Shown: positions 43,823 to 55,419, counted from the first letter of the stretch. The stretch is DNA of 64,000 bases from Apoda limacodes (GCA_946406115.1 OX291555.1:15208001-15272000), one strand, 5' to 3'. A program made the numbers and translations. The notes: generated by a model from the letters alone, not told the origin.

Positions 43823-45488
43823 CCTAAGTAACATTTTAGCGTTAAGAAAAGCTGTAGAGGACCTGTTTTTCTGTTCTGCTTAAATATTAAAAAGTTAAAA
43901 AGTAGCGTATAATTTATAAGCGAGTTATAGAGTGTAATAACACCTTTATATCTTCGATTTTGGCGCAAAATTTAGCAGGTAAAGCCTATATAGACCATTT
44001 ATAGTGGTTCTTTAAAACCTTTAGTAGAAGTGTATTAGAGGTGTTATAAGATTGTCAGTTTTCCGCTCGAACCTTTATTGCACCTTTATAATGGACTTTA
44101 TTGAAACTTTTAGTTGTATAAAATATCTATAACGGTATCAAATAGAACTTGTATCCCTATTTTGATACCTAATTACTCATTTATAGCGTTTTCGGGGTCA
44201 AAAGTAGATAGTAAAAACTTCTAAAGTCATAAAATTACATTAATTTATTAATATGAAATAAGTGCTACTGTTTATCTACGGACATTGCAACATTTTCATC
44301 ACGAAATGTAAGTATTGTTGATTGACAGTGTTCTTGAAGTGTAAAATTAATTATTAGTGCGCTTGCAAGTTTAATTTGATTGTGTATCATATTTCTCGCC
44401 TCAATGTTGACGCGCCTTAGAAAAAAATATGATTTTAAGGTAAAAAAGTAAAACAAGTAAAAGTACTAATAACCTAAAATAGTTTTTAGACATTTGATTT
44501 CGAATGTTGGGCAGTTTTAGTGATTGTATACATAAACTATGTAAAATAATTCGGAAAATTTAGGTACTTTATTTAAAAGTTATTTAGTAAAAATCAATCT
44601 TTAGTTTTTTTTGACAGAAAGTGATTGAAAATGGCGATATTTTTCTTAAAGGTGCAGACTTTTCTTAAATCTATAACGACACTCGAAGAACTACAACGCC
44701 GGTAGTCAAGAGTATTATGCGATCTTTGGTTGACATAAGAGAGGAACTAAGCACTTAGCGAATACATCTACCTGCAGCGGATAGTAAAATACAGGCTTTA
44801 GCTATATCTTTATACATTAAGATTAGGGTTCTTTACGAAGTAGTGAAATCCTAAATTTTAGCTGAGTTCGATAAATGTTTTCATAATGTAAGGTTAGATT
44901 ATAGACAAAAACTTTAAGCGTTAGAAACATTAAATGGTGTCATTAAGAATTAATTAATTAATTATTTAAAAATTAATTACCATTTGTTTTACTTACACCA
45001 TAACCCTTATATCAGGCTCGTACAAAACTGCTATAACTATTTAACCTATCATTGTCTTTCGTATTACAGGCGTAAGCTGTATGTAAGAGTTATACAACGC
45101 ATGTAGTGTTTGCTGTTACTACACTCTTAAATGCAGAACCAGTGACGTTAATTAAGTTGAACAACAGCCTTACGATATATAAGCAAATCTAATATAGCAG
45201 ATTTATATCAATAAGAATTATAAGGAGTAAATGAAGATCTTCAAACAGTTTTTGACGTTGCAGGCGGAAACAAGGTTTAACGTAATAAGTATATAAGCAG
45301 CCGCTGCTACTACAGTAACTGGAAAGAATATTTAACTTCTTTTTGACAGTTCTAATACAAACTATAGAGCTATACTTATTTCATACGTGAACTGTATCAC
45401 TTTTAGTGACAACCGAATCCATTATAAATCAATAGTAGTACTCTTAGCTTCAAAATTACCTGAAACCAACGCTAAATTGTTTCTTGGG
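43823..45488. mobile_element. 1.67 kb inverted-repeat DNA transposon, non-autonomous, class unknown
   Basis: The left end CCTAAGTAACATTTTAGCGT (43823-) and the reverse complement of the right end CCCAAGAAACAATTTAGCGT (to 45488) match at 18 of 22 positions. The element cuts the LINE sequence cleanly: the LINE continues at 45489 exactly where it stopped, with AG on both sides, which suggests a 2-bp target duplication. No open frame over ~65 codons with recognisable content is present, so it depends on an outside transposase. A second copy of the right end lies inverted at 51091-51342. Confidence 0.65.
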
Positions 45489-45545
45489 AGCGATTGGCCT
45501 GTAATTCGATGGATCTAATCTTTCTGAGCAAATCTGCAGTAATTT

Positions 45546-47610
45546 CGACCGGAACGCAATGAAATTTCAAACAAACAAAGTACGATTTTTAAACTAATTT
45601 AAAAGAAGGTTTGTTATATATGGTGTTGCTGAGGCCCTCTATCAGAGCGCTGAGCAAACTCGTTAAAATCTGTGAAGCATATCCCGCTCTTGATGGGCTT
45701 TAATATAACACCAAAAAAAGTGAAGTACTGGTCTTTAAGGTTGGTAATAAAAGTTACAAAGAACCGCCACCGGTATCACTTTGTGAAGTTCCCCTACGCA
45801 GGGTTACCAAATTTAAATATCAGAGCCACAGAAGACCATAGTGACGATTTAGACATAGAGAGGGAACGGAGAGCATTGCCCATCATATGTAACATGCTGT
45901 CTCGTAGGTTAGCTACATAGCTATTTATAATTTAAAAATAATACAACGGGATTAAACGCTTTGTTATTTGGCAAATTACCTGTTTCCCGACGTTTCGGCT
46001 GGGTTACACTAGCCTTGGTCACGGGTAGACTACTACCTACCTAAATTAATAATGGAACGCGAAAATTTCAAAACTTATATAGCTATCTATAACTTATATA
46101 CTTACATAGCTAAATATAATAAAATGTTTACTGACATAGAATAAGCAAATTACTAACAAAATATTATGGACATGTACTAACAAAAGAAAGTTTTTGAACT
46201 GAAACGAATATCGACGGAAAATCCCTTTCCAAGAAGCTCGTCTTCGAACGGAAAACATATATAATGTTTGTTTTGTTTACTAGATTCGATCTAGCCCTAA
46301 GTCTTGCTCTGGCAGTGTTTGCAAACGAACGTTGGTGTTGAGGCCGTACGTCCGTTATAACAATGGCTGAACTTTACACGGCTCCGCAGTACGTACCTTA
46401 ACGTTTTTCTTATCCTAATTAATTGCTACGGAATTAAAACATAAAAATTATTGAGTTTGAGAGACTGAGTATACAAAATTTAAGTTCATAAATATAACAT
46501 TTTTAACTTTTGTTTAAATTTAACAACATGGCAAACTAGCCTACGGCCTGCTGGTTAAAGTTTTGAACAAAATCTGTAATACCTACACAGATAAAAAGGA
46601 TTTCTCTTTACAAGACGGAGTATTTTCTCAAAATATTTAGTTATTCCAAAAATATATTTTCTCAGATTAAAAATATATTTTTGTTATAAAAGTACCTGTC
46701 TGTTTCTGAAACTATTTTATTCTTAGATTTTTTAAGATAAATATGCTTATTTTGAGATTTAGTTTTATTTCAGTGAAAAAATTTCCTTAATGGAAATAGA
46801 AACATCATTCACTTAAAGAATAACTTCTCTTTGACTCGATTCATTTGTTTGATTGCATTGAATATTTTTTGTCTTGGTACAAATAAATATTTTCAAGATT
46901 TTTTTTACTTTTACTAAGTAAATATTCTCTTACGTCTATAGGGAGATGATCATTTTTTTGGAGTTAATGAATTTGCTTTGATACAAAGCAATTTGCCGTG
47001 TTTTAAGTAATCTGTTTTTACCGTGTACCTACAAATAAAAGATTACTAGTATAGTTTTATATAGTGTTAGCTTTGGGGCGTAAAATAAATATGCAGATAG
47101 ATATAAAGCAGATAGGTATTTACTACTACCGATTCGGAATCAAGGTGGCGTTCTATCGAGAAGAAACGGCTAAACTCTTTTGAATGTTGTATTAGAAAAC
47201 CAAATTTATCAAAACTTTGACGAGATATAAAGTACCTATCTACTTATTAAATCTAAGTTTCGAGTGAAAACACAAATAAGCCTTTAAGTATTTCTACGAT
47301 TCGTAACAAACTGCAAGAACAACAATTATAAGTACTTAAGGACCTTAATGACTGGTCTGAAATGAATGAAATGCTAAAACTCTCAGTTAGGTATTACTTA
47401 TGTAATATTAATTTAACATTTATACTATAACAAAATATACATAATTAGAAATAAACAATGAAATATCACCTTCTACAGAGAAGTTACATAATAAATTGTT
47501 AACTGAAGTGTTTTAAATGGATGGTTTCTCATTCAGTTTCGGCAGCGTCACTTTATACATTTTGTACACTATATACTTCCATTGCTTTTATTACGCAGCA
47601 CCGTTATTAC
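45546..47610. other. Mostly unassigned DNA with short repeat fragments
   Basis: Contains CTGTTTCCCGACGTTTCGGC and TAGCCTTGGTCACGGG at about 45988-46025, a motif pair that recurs in lepidopteran genomes near retroelements (recollection). A short LINE-tail-like scrap, TGGCAAACTAGCCTACGGCC, lies at about 46531. The stretch 46560-47030 is rich in AAATATTTTCTC/GAGAAAATATTT words and may be a short palindromic repeat. No gene was recognised. Confidence 0.3.
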
Positions 47611-47616
47611 AACCAG

Positions 47617-49326
47617 GGTTGCGTTCAAAAACGAGTAACTTGAGTAAAAAATGACGTCATCGGGTTCCTTACTCTACCCTATAGTTTTTGAACGGCTAAC
47701 CGAGTTACATCTGTCAAGTTTTAATCAATGTTTCCACTTTTAGGAATTTCGCCCTTGTAGAGGCATTTTTTTATTTGAAATACCTATGTAAGGCCTACGG
47801 AACACTAAAATTTAAATAAAGTTTAAGGCTATTTTTTTGACTTTGAGTGAAAAAAAACTAATAATTTCCTTCTTGCTTTTTTGAATTAAGTTTTCATAAA
47901 CTAGGTGGGAACTTGGTGAATTCTTTTGTTTTGATTATACATATATTTTAATAAAACTTACCATTATTATTAAGTATATTATAATACTATTTATTTATCA
48001 GTATGTTAACAATGTTTACCTTTTTGTAGTTGTAACGTTGTGTTTGCATTCTAAGCACTTGAATCGCGGTTTATTTTATTGTTAGATTTTATTTTGACGA
48101 AAATAAAATGATAATAGGAGTATTTCTAAACAGCTAAAATTTACGGCTAAAATCAATATTTTAACACTATTTTAAGGCATTTAGGGTTATTCACTAAAGA
48201 TTCTATGAAAAAACTGAACCCTAGTAGTGGAGTGGAAATACTTAAAAATCTTTTATAACTAAAAAACTCCAAATACAAAAGTCATAGAAAAATACTTAAA
48301 TACAAAAGCAAACAACAAAATAATATACTAATTTTCTTAATACGGAAACATTGCTTTGACCATTTTCATCAAATATGGCCGCCTACTCCGACGAACCCGC
48401 GTCGAGTACGGTTCACTTGAGCCAAGCCAAGCCACTTGAGTTATGACTCGAACCGTTCATAAACTAACTGAGTTCCAACCCTAATCCGTTCAAAAACGCG
48501 TAGAGTTGTTACCCTAGGGTTGGCTCAAGTGAACCGTACTCGACGCGGGTTCGTCGGAGTAGGCGGCCATATTTGATTAAAATGGTCAAAGCAATGTTTC
48601 CGTATTAAGAAAATTAGTAAATTATTTTGTTGTTTGTTTTTGTATTTAAGTATTTTTCTATGATTTTTGTATTTGGAGTTTTTTAGTAATAAAAGATTTT
48701 TAAGTATTACCACTCCACCACTAGGGTTCAGTTTTTTCTTAGAATCTTTAGTGAATAACCCTAAATGCCTTAAAATAGTGTTAAAATATTGATTTTAGCC
48801 GTAAATTTTAGCTGTTTAGAAATACTCCTATTTTCATTTTATTTTTTGTCAAAATAAAATCTAACAATAAAATAAACCGCGATTCAAGTGTTTATAATGC
48901 AAACACAACGTTACAACTACAAAAAGGTAAACATTGTTAACATACTGATAAATAAATAGTATTATAATATACTTAATAATAATGGTAAGGTTTAATAAAA
49001 TATATGTATAATCAAAACAAAAGAATTCACCAAATTCCCACCTAGTTTATGAAAATTTAATTCAAAAAAGCAAAAAGGAAATTATTAGTTTGTTTTCACT
49101 CAAAGTCAAAAAAATAGCCTAAAACTTTATTTAAATTTTAGTGTTCCGTAGGCCTTACATAGGTATTTCAAATAAAAAATGCCCCTACAAGGGCGAAAAC
49201 TTCAAGTGGAAACATTGATTAAAACTTGACAGATGTAACTCGGTTAGCCGTTCAAAAACTATAGGGTAGAGTTAGGAACCCGATGACGTCATTGTTTACT
49301 CAAGTTACTCGTTTTTGAACGCAACC
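47617..49326. repeat. 1.7 kb foldback element with ~810-bp inverted arms
   Basis: The left arm (47616-48426) and right arm (48520-49327) are reverse complements of each other over almost their full length, with a few dozen scattered differences. The spacer is about 93 bp. The ends read GGGTTGCGTTCAAAAACGAG and, on the right, CTCGTTTTTGAACGCAACCC. Removing one base from each end gives CAG on both sides (47614-47616, 49327-49329), a possible 3-bp target duplication. The spacer contains CCGTTCAAAAACGCG and CTAGGGTTGG, echoes of the outer end, suggesting a head-to-head dimer of a smaller element. A 62-codon frame in the right arm is repeat-derived. No transposase is seen. Confidence 0.85.
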
Positions 49327-49363
49327 CAGAAGGCTTCAATGCAAATTCCCAACTGCTCCGGCT

Positions 49364-50640
49364 TTTTTTTTCTTTTTTTTTTTCTAACTACTGTCTACTG
49401 TTGTTGGCCGCAGATGTCCTTTACAACTACACGCGGACTAACTTTTGCTGCGGTGCTGCTTGCACTCTTCAGCGAAAAGTTGGGGCGGTTTGCGCAAGGG
49501 TGTCCTAGACACGAACCTCGGCTTGGGCAACCGCTCTTAGAAACTAAAATTTGTATCTAACTAAAATTTACCGCCGTTTCGGAAATTAGCAAAGGCGTTC
49601 TGAAGAGAAGAAACGCAAGAAACTCTTCAGTCCTCGCCTATTATTATTTAAATCTAACTAGTCGAAGCGCCCGGGTATATTAGTGAACCTAGTATACTCG
49701 CGCGCTCGAGTGTGTGTGTGTGTGAAAACTAAACTGTCTAATGTTCCGTATTCTGTATATGTTTGTATAATCTGTGTTCGCGGACGCGAGCGCGGAAGGC
49801 GCTTGAGCTTTGAGCCTGCTGGTTATCTCATCGTCAGAATCTGTTATAACGTGCCTCGGATATCTAAATGGTCCTAAGGCCCCTCTATTGGGGGCATAGT
49901 TACACGATTGCCTAATTAGGGGATTGGGGTGTAGGGCTGCCGACTCAAAGTAGCGTTTAGACGCATCTTTGGTGAAGGCTTTTATGGTCGGAAGCTCGAA
50001 ATCACTATGGAGATCGATGTAACGCATATAGTACGGGGCGCCGACTGCGCCTCGCATAAAGCGATTTTGTATGACTTGCAAGGAAGTAGTGTTGGTGTGA
50101 CCAAACGCTTCGCTCGCATATGTGAGTATGGGCCTAATACAAGTTTTGTAAAGCGTCACCTTATTTCTAAAAGACATTTTACTGTACTTGTTAAACATTG
50201 GCTTAAGGTGACCGAGAACGAGAATGCTCGATCTCTTACTCTTTTAATGTGGGCTCTGAAATTAGGACGAGAGTCTAAAGTGACCCCTAAGTATTTGACC
50301 TTTTTAACCCACGGAATGGGTTGGCCATATAGGTGGACTGGGGTGAGTTGCCTTGTGGCCTTTACCGATTTTTTGCCCCGGGCGAAGTGCACTGCTGCAC
50401 TTTTCTCGGGGTTAACCTCGATTCTCCACTTCCGAAACCAATCGCCTAAGGCGTTGGCGGCAGACTGGAGGGCCAGGCTTATTCGACGGACGTGTCGCTG
50501 AGAACAGTAGAGCGCCGTATCGTCCGCGAAGAGCGCCACATTGACGTTAGAGGGACGAGGTATGTCGTTAGTGAATAAAGAATAGAGTAAAGGGGAAAGC
50601 ACGGAGCCCTGGAGGACACCTGCACCTATGGGGTGAAAAA
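49364..50640 (-). mobile_element. Jockey-like LINE, 5'-truncated, with a 13-bp target duplication
   Basis: AACTGCTCCGGCT stands at 49351-49363 and again at 50641-50653. The first copy is followed by a T-rich run (poly-A on the minus strand, broken by one C), and the second closes the 5'-truncated end. Minus-strand frames give GAGVLQGSVLSPLLYSLFTN (motif B), VALFADDTALY (motif C), KVKYLGVTLDSRPNF, then TLYKTCIRPILTYASEAFGH and a jockey-type C-terminus. A frame change near 50160-50198 joins the two parts. The insertion lies only ~37 bp beyond the foldback element. Confidence 0.85.
49689..50640 (-). pseudogene. Jockey-like reverse transcriptase, C-terminal half, frameshifted
   Basis: The upstream frame (down to about 50156) contains the catalytic ADD of FADDTALY and the thumb. 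The downstream frame (49689-50198) contains the C-terminal segment ending FHTHTHSSARVY. The two overlap by about 40 bases in different frames, so a single small indel separates them. Motif A and the N-terminal fingers are absent through 5' truncation. It is therefore inactive despite the conserved catalytic pair. Confidence 0.8.
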
Positions 50641-51090
50641 AACTGCTCCGGCTCTCTCGAGCCAAACCTTTTATTTGTAGTGACGAACAACATGATCGGG
50701 TGGGGCGGTCAGGTAGCACACCAGAATCCCGCCATTTATATTAACATTATAACAGAACTGTTTTTGATCTTTGAAATACACATTTAGACTACAGATATTA
50801 TTACCTCTCTAATACAGTGTGTAAAACTACATACAATATGATTTTACACATCATTAAATTAATAAATGAAAATAAGCAATCATTATTCATGTATTATATC
50901 AATTGGTCAACTTTTTAAACGTTTAATTTTATTCAAATTAATTACTCAAAGGACAATAATCTAACAATAGTCTGCGGCTCTTCTTGGACATTTTGCTTTG
51001 ATATTTCACCGTTTTAATGTATTTATTTATTTGACTTTTGCTATTTTTTGTCCACAAAACATAAGTACCTAGATATTTTTTAGGGTAGTA

Positions 51091-51342
51091 TCCCAACAAA
51101 CAATTTAGCGTTGGTTTCAGGTAATTTTGAAGCTTCGAGTACTACTATTGATTTATAATGGATTCGTGGAAATAAGTTTAGCTCTATAGGTTGTATTAGA
51201 ACTGTAAAAACGAAGTTAAATATTCTTTCCAGTTAGTGTAGTAGCAGCGGACGCTTATATACTTATGACGTTAAAGCTTGTTTCGGCCTGCAACATCAAA
51301 AGCTGTTTGAACATCTTCATTAACTCCCTATAATTCTTATTG
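51091..51342 (-). mobile_element. Truncated second copy of the 1.67 kb inverted-repeat element
   Basis: TCCCAACAAACAATTTAGCG at 51091 followed by TTGGTTTCAGGTAATTTTGA is the reverse complement of the right end at 45488. The match continues through TACTACTATTGATTTATAAT and AGTAGCAGCGG to about ATTCTTATTGA at 51342, where it stops next to a LINE. The other end was not found. Confidence 0.7.
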
Positions 51343-51422
51343 ACTGCTTACTTGCCAATGTGTATTCCAAGAATCTATTAGATAAATCTTGGGTAAAACT
51401 GTCAAATCATGACAATAAGTTT

Positions 51423-51788
51423 TTAAGGAAACATATCACCATCTTCAATTGCTTCCCTTGCCAGATTGTCTGCTCTATTGTTTCCCTCAATGCCACAGTG
51501 ACTTGGTATCCATGCAAACTCAACAATATATCCATTTTTGAAGCATTTCAAAAGTAACTCCCGCATTTGAAAAATGTTTAAATAATCTGATTTTAAATAA
51601 AAAGGATATTTAGCTAAAGCTTGTAAAGCACTTTTAGAGTCAGAAAATATTATTGTATTTTTTAATTTTGCCAAAAGAATATATTGTATAGCTTTTAAGA
51701 GGCCGAAACATTCTGCAGTGAAAATAGAAGTTTCAGGGGGAAGTTTAACCTTTTGTATTGTTTTGTACTGAGAGTGGAAAACACCCAC
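51423..51788 (-). pseudogene. RNase H domain of the I-like LINE
   Basis: The 121-codon frame carries TSIFTAECFGLLKAIQYILL, IIFSDSKSALQAL, then FAWIPSHCGIEGNNRADNLA. These hold the acidic catalytic residues (E of TAE, D of FSDS, D of RAD) and the conserved H of the PSHCGIEGN loop of type I RNase H. In this group of LINEs the domain removes template RNA. It is separated from the reverse transcriptase by ~440 bases with frame breaks, hence pseudogene. Confidence 0.8.
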
Positions 51789-52226
51789 TCCAACACATTT
51801 ATCAGATTTAAGTTTTGAAGCATCACTAAATATGTAATGCCAGCCTTTTCACATTTCATTTACTGTCTGAATAAAGTTTTTTTTAACTTCTGTGGAGTTT
51901 TTATTTAACCCTATATTACTATGAATTACAGGAGATATTACTACAGACTGGAAGTTTTTGAAAAGAATATATAGGAGTTTCCATAGACAAAAATTTCTTG
52001 TAGCTTAAAACCAGACAAGGTATTTTTTTAGACCAGTAGTGGGAGGCTCTAGTGGAATCTAGTAATAATTGTAGTTTACATTTTAGTGGGTGATTGGAAA
52101 ATTGCATATTTCGAGACAGATATCTGTCTGAAAGATATTGCCTTCTTAATTTTAGGGGAGGATCCCCACATTTAACTTGTAAAGCATTACCAGTGCTAGA
52201 TTTCATGGCTCCAGTGGCTATCTAAT

Positions 52227-53459
52227 TTAGCTATTTAATTGAGCACTAACATTGCATGGTACTAATAGAAAAGAGCCATAATCAATCAGACTACGGACCA
52301 TTTCATTATATATAAGTTTAAGGGAAAAGGGGTGGCTGCCCCAACAGACTCCTGCTAGACATCTAAGCATATTCAAACGTTTTTCACATTTGGCGGCTAT
52401 AAATTCACAATGTAATTTTCCTGTCAACTTAGAATCTAATAAAATACCTAAAAACTTAATATTATCTTTATTAGGTATTACAGCATTATCATACAAAACA
52501 TTAATTACAGGGAGGGTTCTGAATCTGGAGAATAATACAATAGTACGTTTTGGAATGGATATTTGTAAACCATTGTAGTTTAGCCAGGAATGAAGAAGAC
52601 CCATTGAAGATGTTAGGGTAGTGCAAGCTTGGTCTACATTATTATAACTTACATATAACACAAGATCATCAGCATATTGAAGGACATTAACTTGGCCTTG
52701 AAGTGAAGCAGCTAAATCATAAGTGTATATGTTATATAGCATAGGACTAAGGACCAAGCCCTGTGGTAAACCTTTCCAGACAAATCTTGATAACTTGTTA
52801 GGTTCTTCAAGGGATATTACTCTTTTGGATAGGATATTTATAATGAAATTTGTAATCATTTGTGGGACATTAAGGTCATTCAGTTTTTTTCTAAGAATAG
52901 GTAATAGGACATTATCATAGGCCGCGTGAATATCTAAAAAGGCAGCAAGGGTTGATGTATTCTGAGAAAAGCCAATGCGTATATCAGTAAAATAAATACT
53001 TAGATTGTCCATAGTGCTTCTCCCTTTCAACTGGTATCTTGATAAAAGCCCCTTACTTTCAATAAACCATTCCAGTCTATTTTTCAAAAGGTTTTCAGTT
53101 TTTTTTACCAAGACTGAAGAAAGAACTATACCACGGTAAGCAGAAATATCAGATGGGTTTTTATCAGGTTTTAAAAATGGTATCACAGTTTGTACTTGCC
53201 AAGAGGTGGGAATGTTACCTGTTATCAATACTGTATTAATGACATCCAAAAAATAAAGTAATGCATTATCACTTAAGTTTGAATCAAAAGAATAGGGAAT
53301 TCCATCATATCCTGGTGCAGAGTCTTTTACATGAGCTAACACACCTTTTAGTTCCAACATGGTAAAAGGAGCATTAAGGCCTGTCAGATTTATAATAGGT
53401 AATGTGAGTGGATTTGTACCAGAATTCTCTGGCACGTATGGTGCGGCTAAATTATCCAT
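52227..53459 (-). pseudogene. Reverse transcriptase of the I-like LINE, 410 open codons
   Basis: Contains SAPGYDGIPYSF, IPFLKPDKNPSDISAYRGIV, motif A AAFLDIHAAYDNV, motif B GLPQGLVLSPMLYNIY, catalytic LQYADDLVLYV, and KFLGILLDSKLTGK. All catalytic aspartates are present. The frame is closed at both ends by stops relative to the neighbouring endonuclease (53656 and above) and RNase H (below 51800), so the full polyprotein is not readable through. A smaller piece at 51919-52206 continues the linker to RNase H. Confidence 0.8.
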
Positions 53460-53655
53460 AAATGAGTCTGTTAAGAAAGAGGGAATAGGAGGAGAGGTAT
53501 TACAATAGGAGGATTTGAATCTTCTTATCTGACGCCAAACAGCGGATGGGGAAGTATCGGGAGAGATAGAGGTGCAAATTTTTTTCCATCCTTATGATTT
53601 CTTTTTCCTAAGATTTTTTTTGTATGCTTAATAGTATCTGACAATATTTGAAAAT

Positions 53656-54520
53656 TTAGAAGGACATATCTGAGTTATATTTTTTCTCAGCTTCTTTTCT
53701 AGATTTTATAGCTATTGTGCATTCTTTGTCCCACCATGGAGGAGAAGGTATTTTGTTAGATGACGTAGGTTTTGAAGGAAAATGTTTATCAGCAGTTTCT
53801 ATAAGATCACTCAATGCATTATTGCATGTGTTCTCCATTCCAGAATTAGATTTAGGCAACATTGATATTTTCTTTTCAACATAGTCTCTATATTTTTCCC
53901 AATCTTCACTTTTATTAGGAAGAATATATTTTAAATGTGTTTTTCGAGGAATGACTTTAACATTTTTAAATGGAAGTGTAATTAACAGGGGAAAATGATC
54001 ACTACCAAAGGTGGAAGAGAGTGGATGCCAAGAAAGGGAGGAAGCTAAGCTTAGGTGAACATATTGAAAGATCAACTGCACTTTTACCTTCATGTGGAGA
54101 AGACCTTCGAGTAGGATCATCAGTATTAAGAATACAAAGGTTGTTTAAATCAAGAATTTCTAGGACTTTTTCTCCATTATAATTTGTAACAGAACTGCCC
54201 CAACGCTGATGATGCGAATTAAAGTCACCCAGAATTATGACAGGTTTTGGTAAAACAGAAAAAATATGATTAACCTCAGAGAATATAAGAGTAGAAGGAT
54301 GTGAAATATATATGGATACAAAACAGATATTTAGAACATTAACTGCAACAATTGAAATATTATCAATATGGGTGGGAAGGCTTATAGGGGAAAATGCATG
54401 AGAATTCTTGATGAGGATGGCAACGCCACCATGACCATCAGCTCTGTCTTCTCTTATACAAGAATAACCAGGTATCTTTAAATTTATAACCAGGCTTTAA
54501 CCAGGTTTCACACAGTGTTA
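53656..54520 (-). pseudogene. AP-type endonuclease of the I-like LINE
   Basis: Minus-strand translation gives IPGYSCIREDRADGHGGVAI, VIILGDFNSHHQRWG (GDFN motif), DLSICS and, after a frame change near 54120, STFGSDHFPLLITLPF (the SDH active-site motif). Those are the expected catalytic blocks in order. The frame break between DLSICS and GSDH, plus a stop near 54500, show it is not intact. The endonuclease would nick target DNA to start reverse transcription. Confidence 0.75.
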
Positions 54521-54577
54521 GTATTATAGGATTGTATTTATTGATAAGATAAATCATTTTTCTTGTTTATTATACTT

Positions 54578-55330
54578 CTACAATTCCACTGTAGAAGTGT
54601 GGCTGGGTCGTCCGTAGTGAGACTTTTTTTTAATCATTTCAATTAAATGATCAGCGTTGGACGGTGAAATAATATTGGATTGAGATAATGATGTAATAAG
54701 GGAGATTATTACATCAGACACAGATTGTTCTTTGTTCATCTCTCTGCTCATATTTAGAACACAACCAACTAAAGGTGAAGGGGTATTATAATCTTTTATA
54801 ATAGCATTGTGAGCTTCTCTATCATATCCTACTGTTTGTTTAGGATGTGACGGAGGTTTAATCATTTTATAGGATTGCTTAAAAGGTTGTTTTGGTATGA
54901 TTGAAATTAATAATATTATTTTGTATTGGAGAGTTAACAGAAGATATGGTCACATCTGCAAATGATTTGGAGCATGCAGGGAATAATTTTGATGCTTCAA
55001 AATAGGAAACTGAGTTATGTGACATATATGACTTAATTTCCTTCTGTCTCGAAAATTCAGGACAGGATTTGCTAGTTGCATAATGAAACCCAGAACATAA
55101 ACAGCAGGATGCATTATCTTGAGAATCACATGAATCTCCATTGTGATCCTGACCACATTTGTAGCAACGAGGCTTGGCTCTGCATTGTGTTTTGGTGTGG
55201 ACAAATCTACAACAATTGTAGCATTGTATGGTGGGATATATATATAAGTCGACTGGGAGGAACTTGTAACACATAAATATCCTTTTTGGTAGGACTTGTC
55301 CATCAAAAGTTAGGACTACGGTTTGGGATG
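54578..55330 (-). pseudogene. gag-like ORF1 of the I-like LINE, three zinc knuckles
   Basis: The 131-codon frame at 54879-55274 carries three consecutive knuckles: CYNCCRFVHTKTQC, CYKCGQDHNGDSC and CLCSGFHYATSKSC. FSRQKEIKSYM follows, a C-terminal signature shared by ORF1 proteins of I/jockey-type LINEs. A second frame (54578-54865) continues the ORF1 tail. The N-terminal RNA-binding part upstream of 55330 is not recognisable, so the gag is partial and frameshifted. Confidence 0.75.
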
Positions 55331-55419
55331 GTTTCCATGTAGAAGCTCCTTCTGTAATTACCTTGTAATTAATCCTTCTAGTTTTTCAAATTTCACCGCA
55401 ACCTACTGGAACTGATATA

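Larger units (their letters stand above)
41482..45545 (-). mobile_element. One LINE copy split by two nested insertions
   Basis: Minus-strand family sequence runs from the tail at 41482 to about 42255, resumes at about 43665-43822, and resumes again at 45489-45545. Landmarks in order match the intact copy at 21639-23945: CTTTGTCCCGATGTGGAGTA, AATCGGATTACCAGTCC, TAGACCCGATCGAATGCCTT, TATCGGTGTGTGAAATATAC, CACATGCTCCATCACCTT, and finally CGATTGGCCTGTAATTCGAT. The first gap (42256-43664) holds a LINE tail, a short repeat and ~770 bp I cannot assign. The second gap (43823-45488) is a single inverted-repeat element. The copy is heavily mutated. Confidence 0.75.
51360..55400 (-). mobile_element. 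I-like LINE with gag, endonuclease, RT and RNase H, broken
   Basis: Read on the minus strand from about 55400, the order is a gag-like protein with zinc knuckles, an AP endonuclease, reverse transcriptase and RNase H. This four-module order, with RNase H last, is typical of the I/Loa group of LINEs. Most modules keep long open stretches, but several frameshifts and stops separate them, so it is a recently dead or assembly-affected copy. The right boundary is uncertain (55380-55420). No poly-A or clear target duplication was found at the left end. Confidence 0.8.

Noticed and set aside
50007..50501. 164-codon plus-strand frame
   Set aside because: Antisense shadow of the jockey-like reverse transcriptase, which holds FADDTALY on the minus strand.
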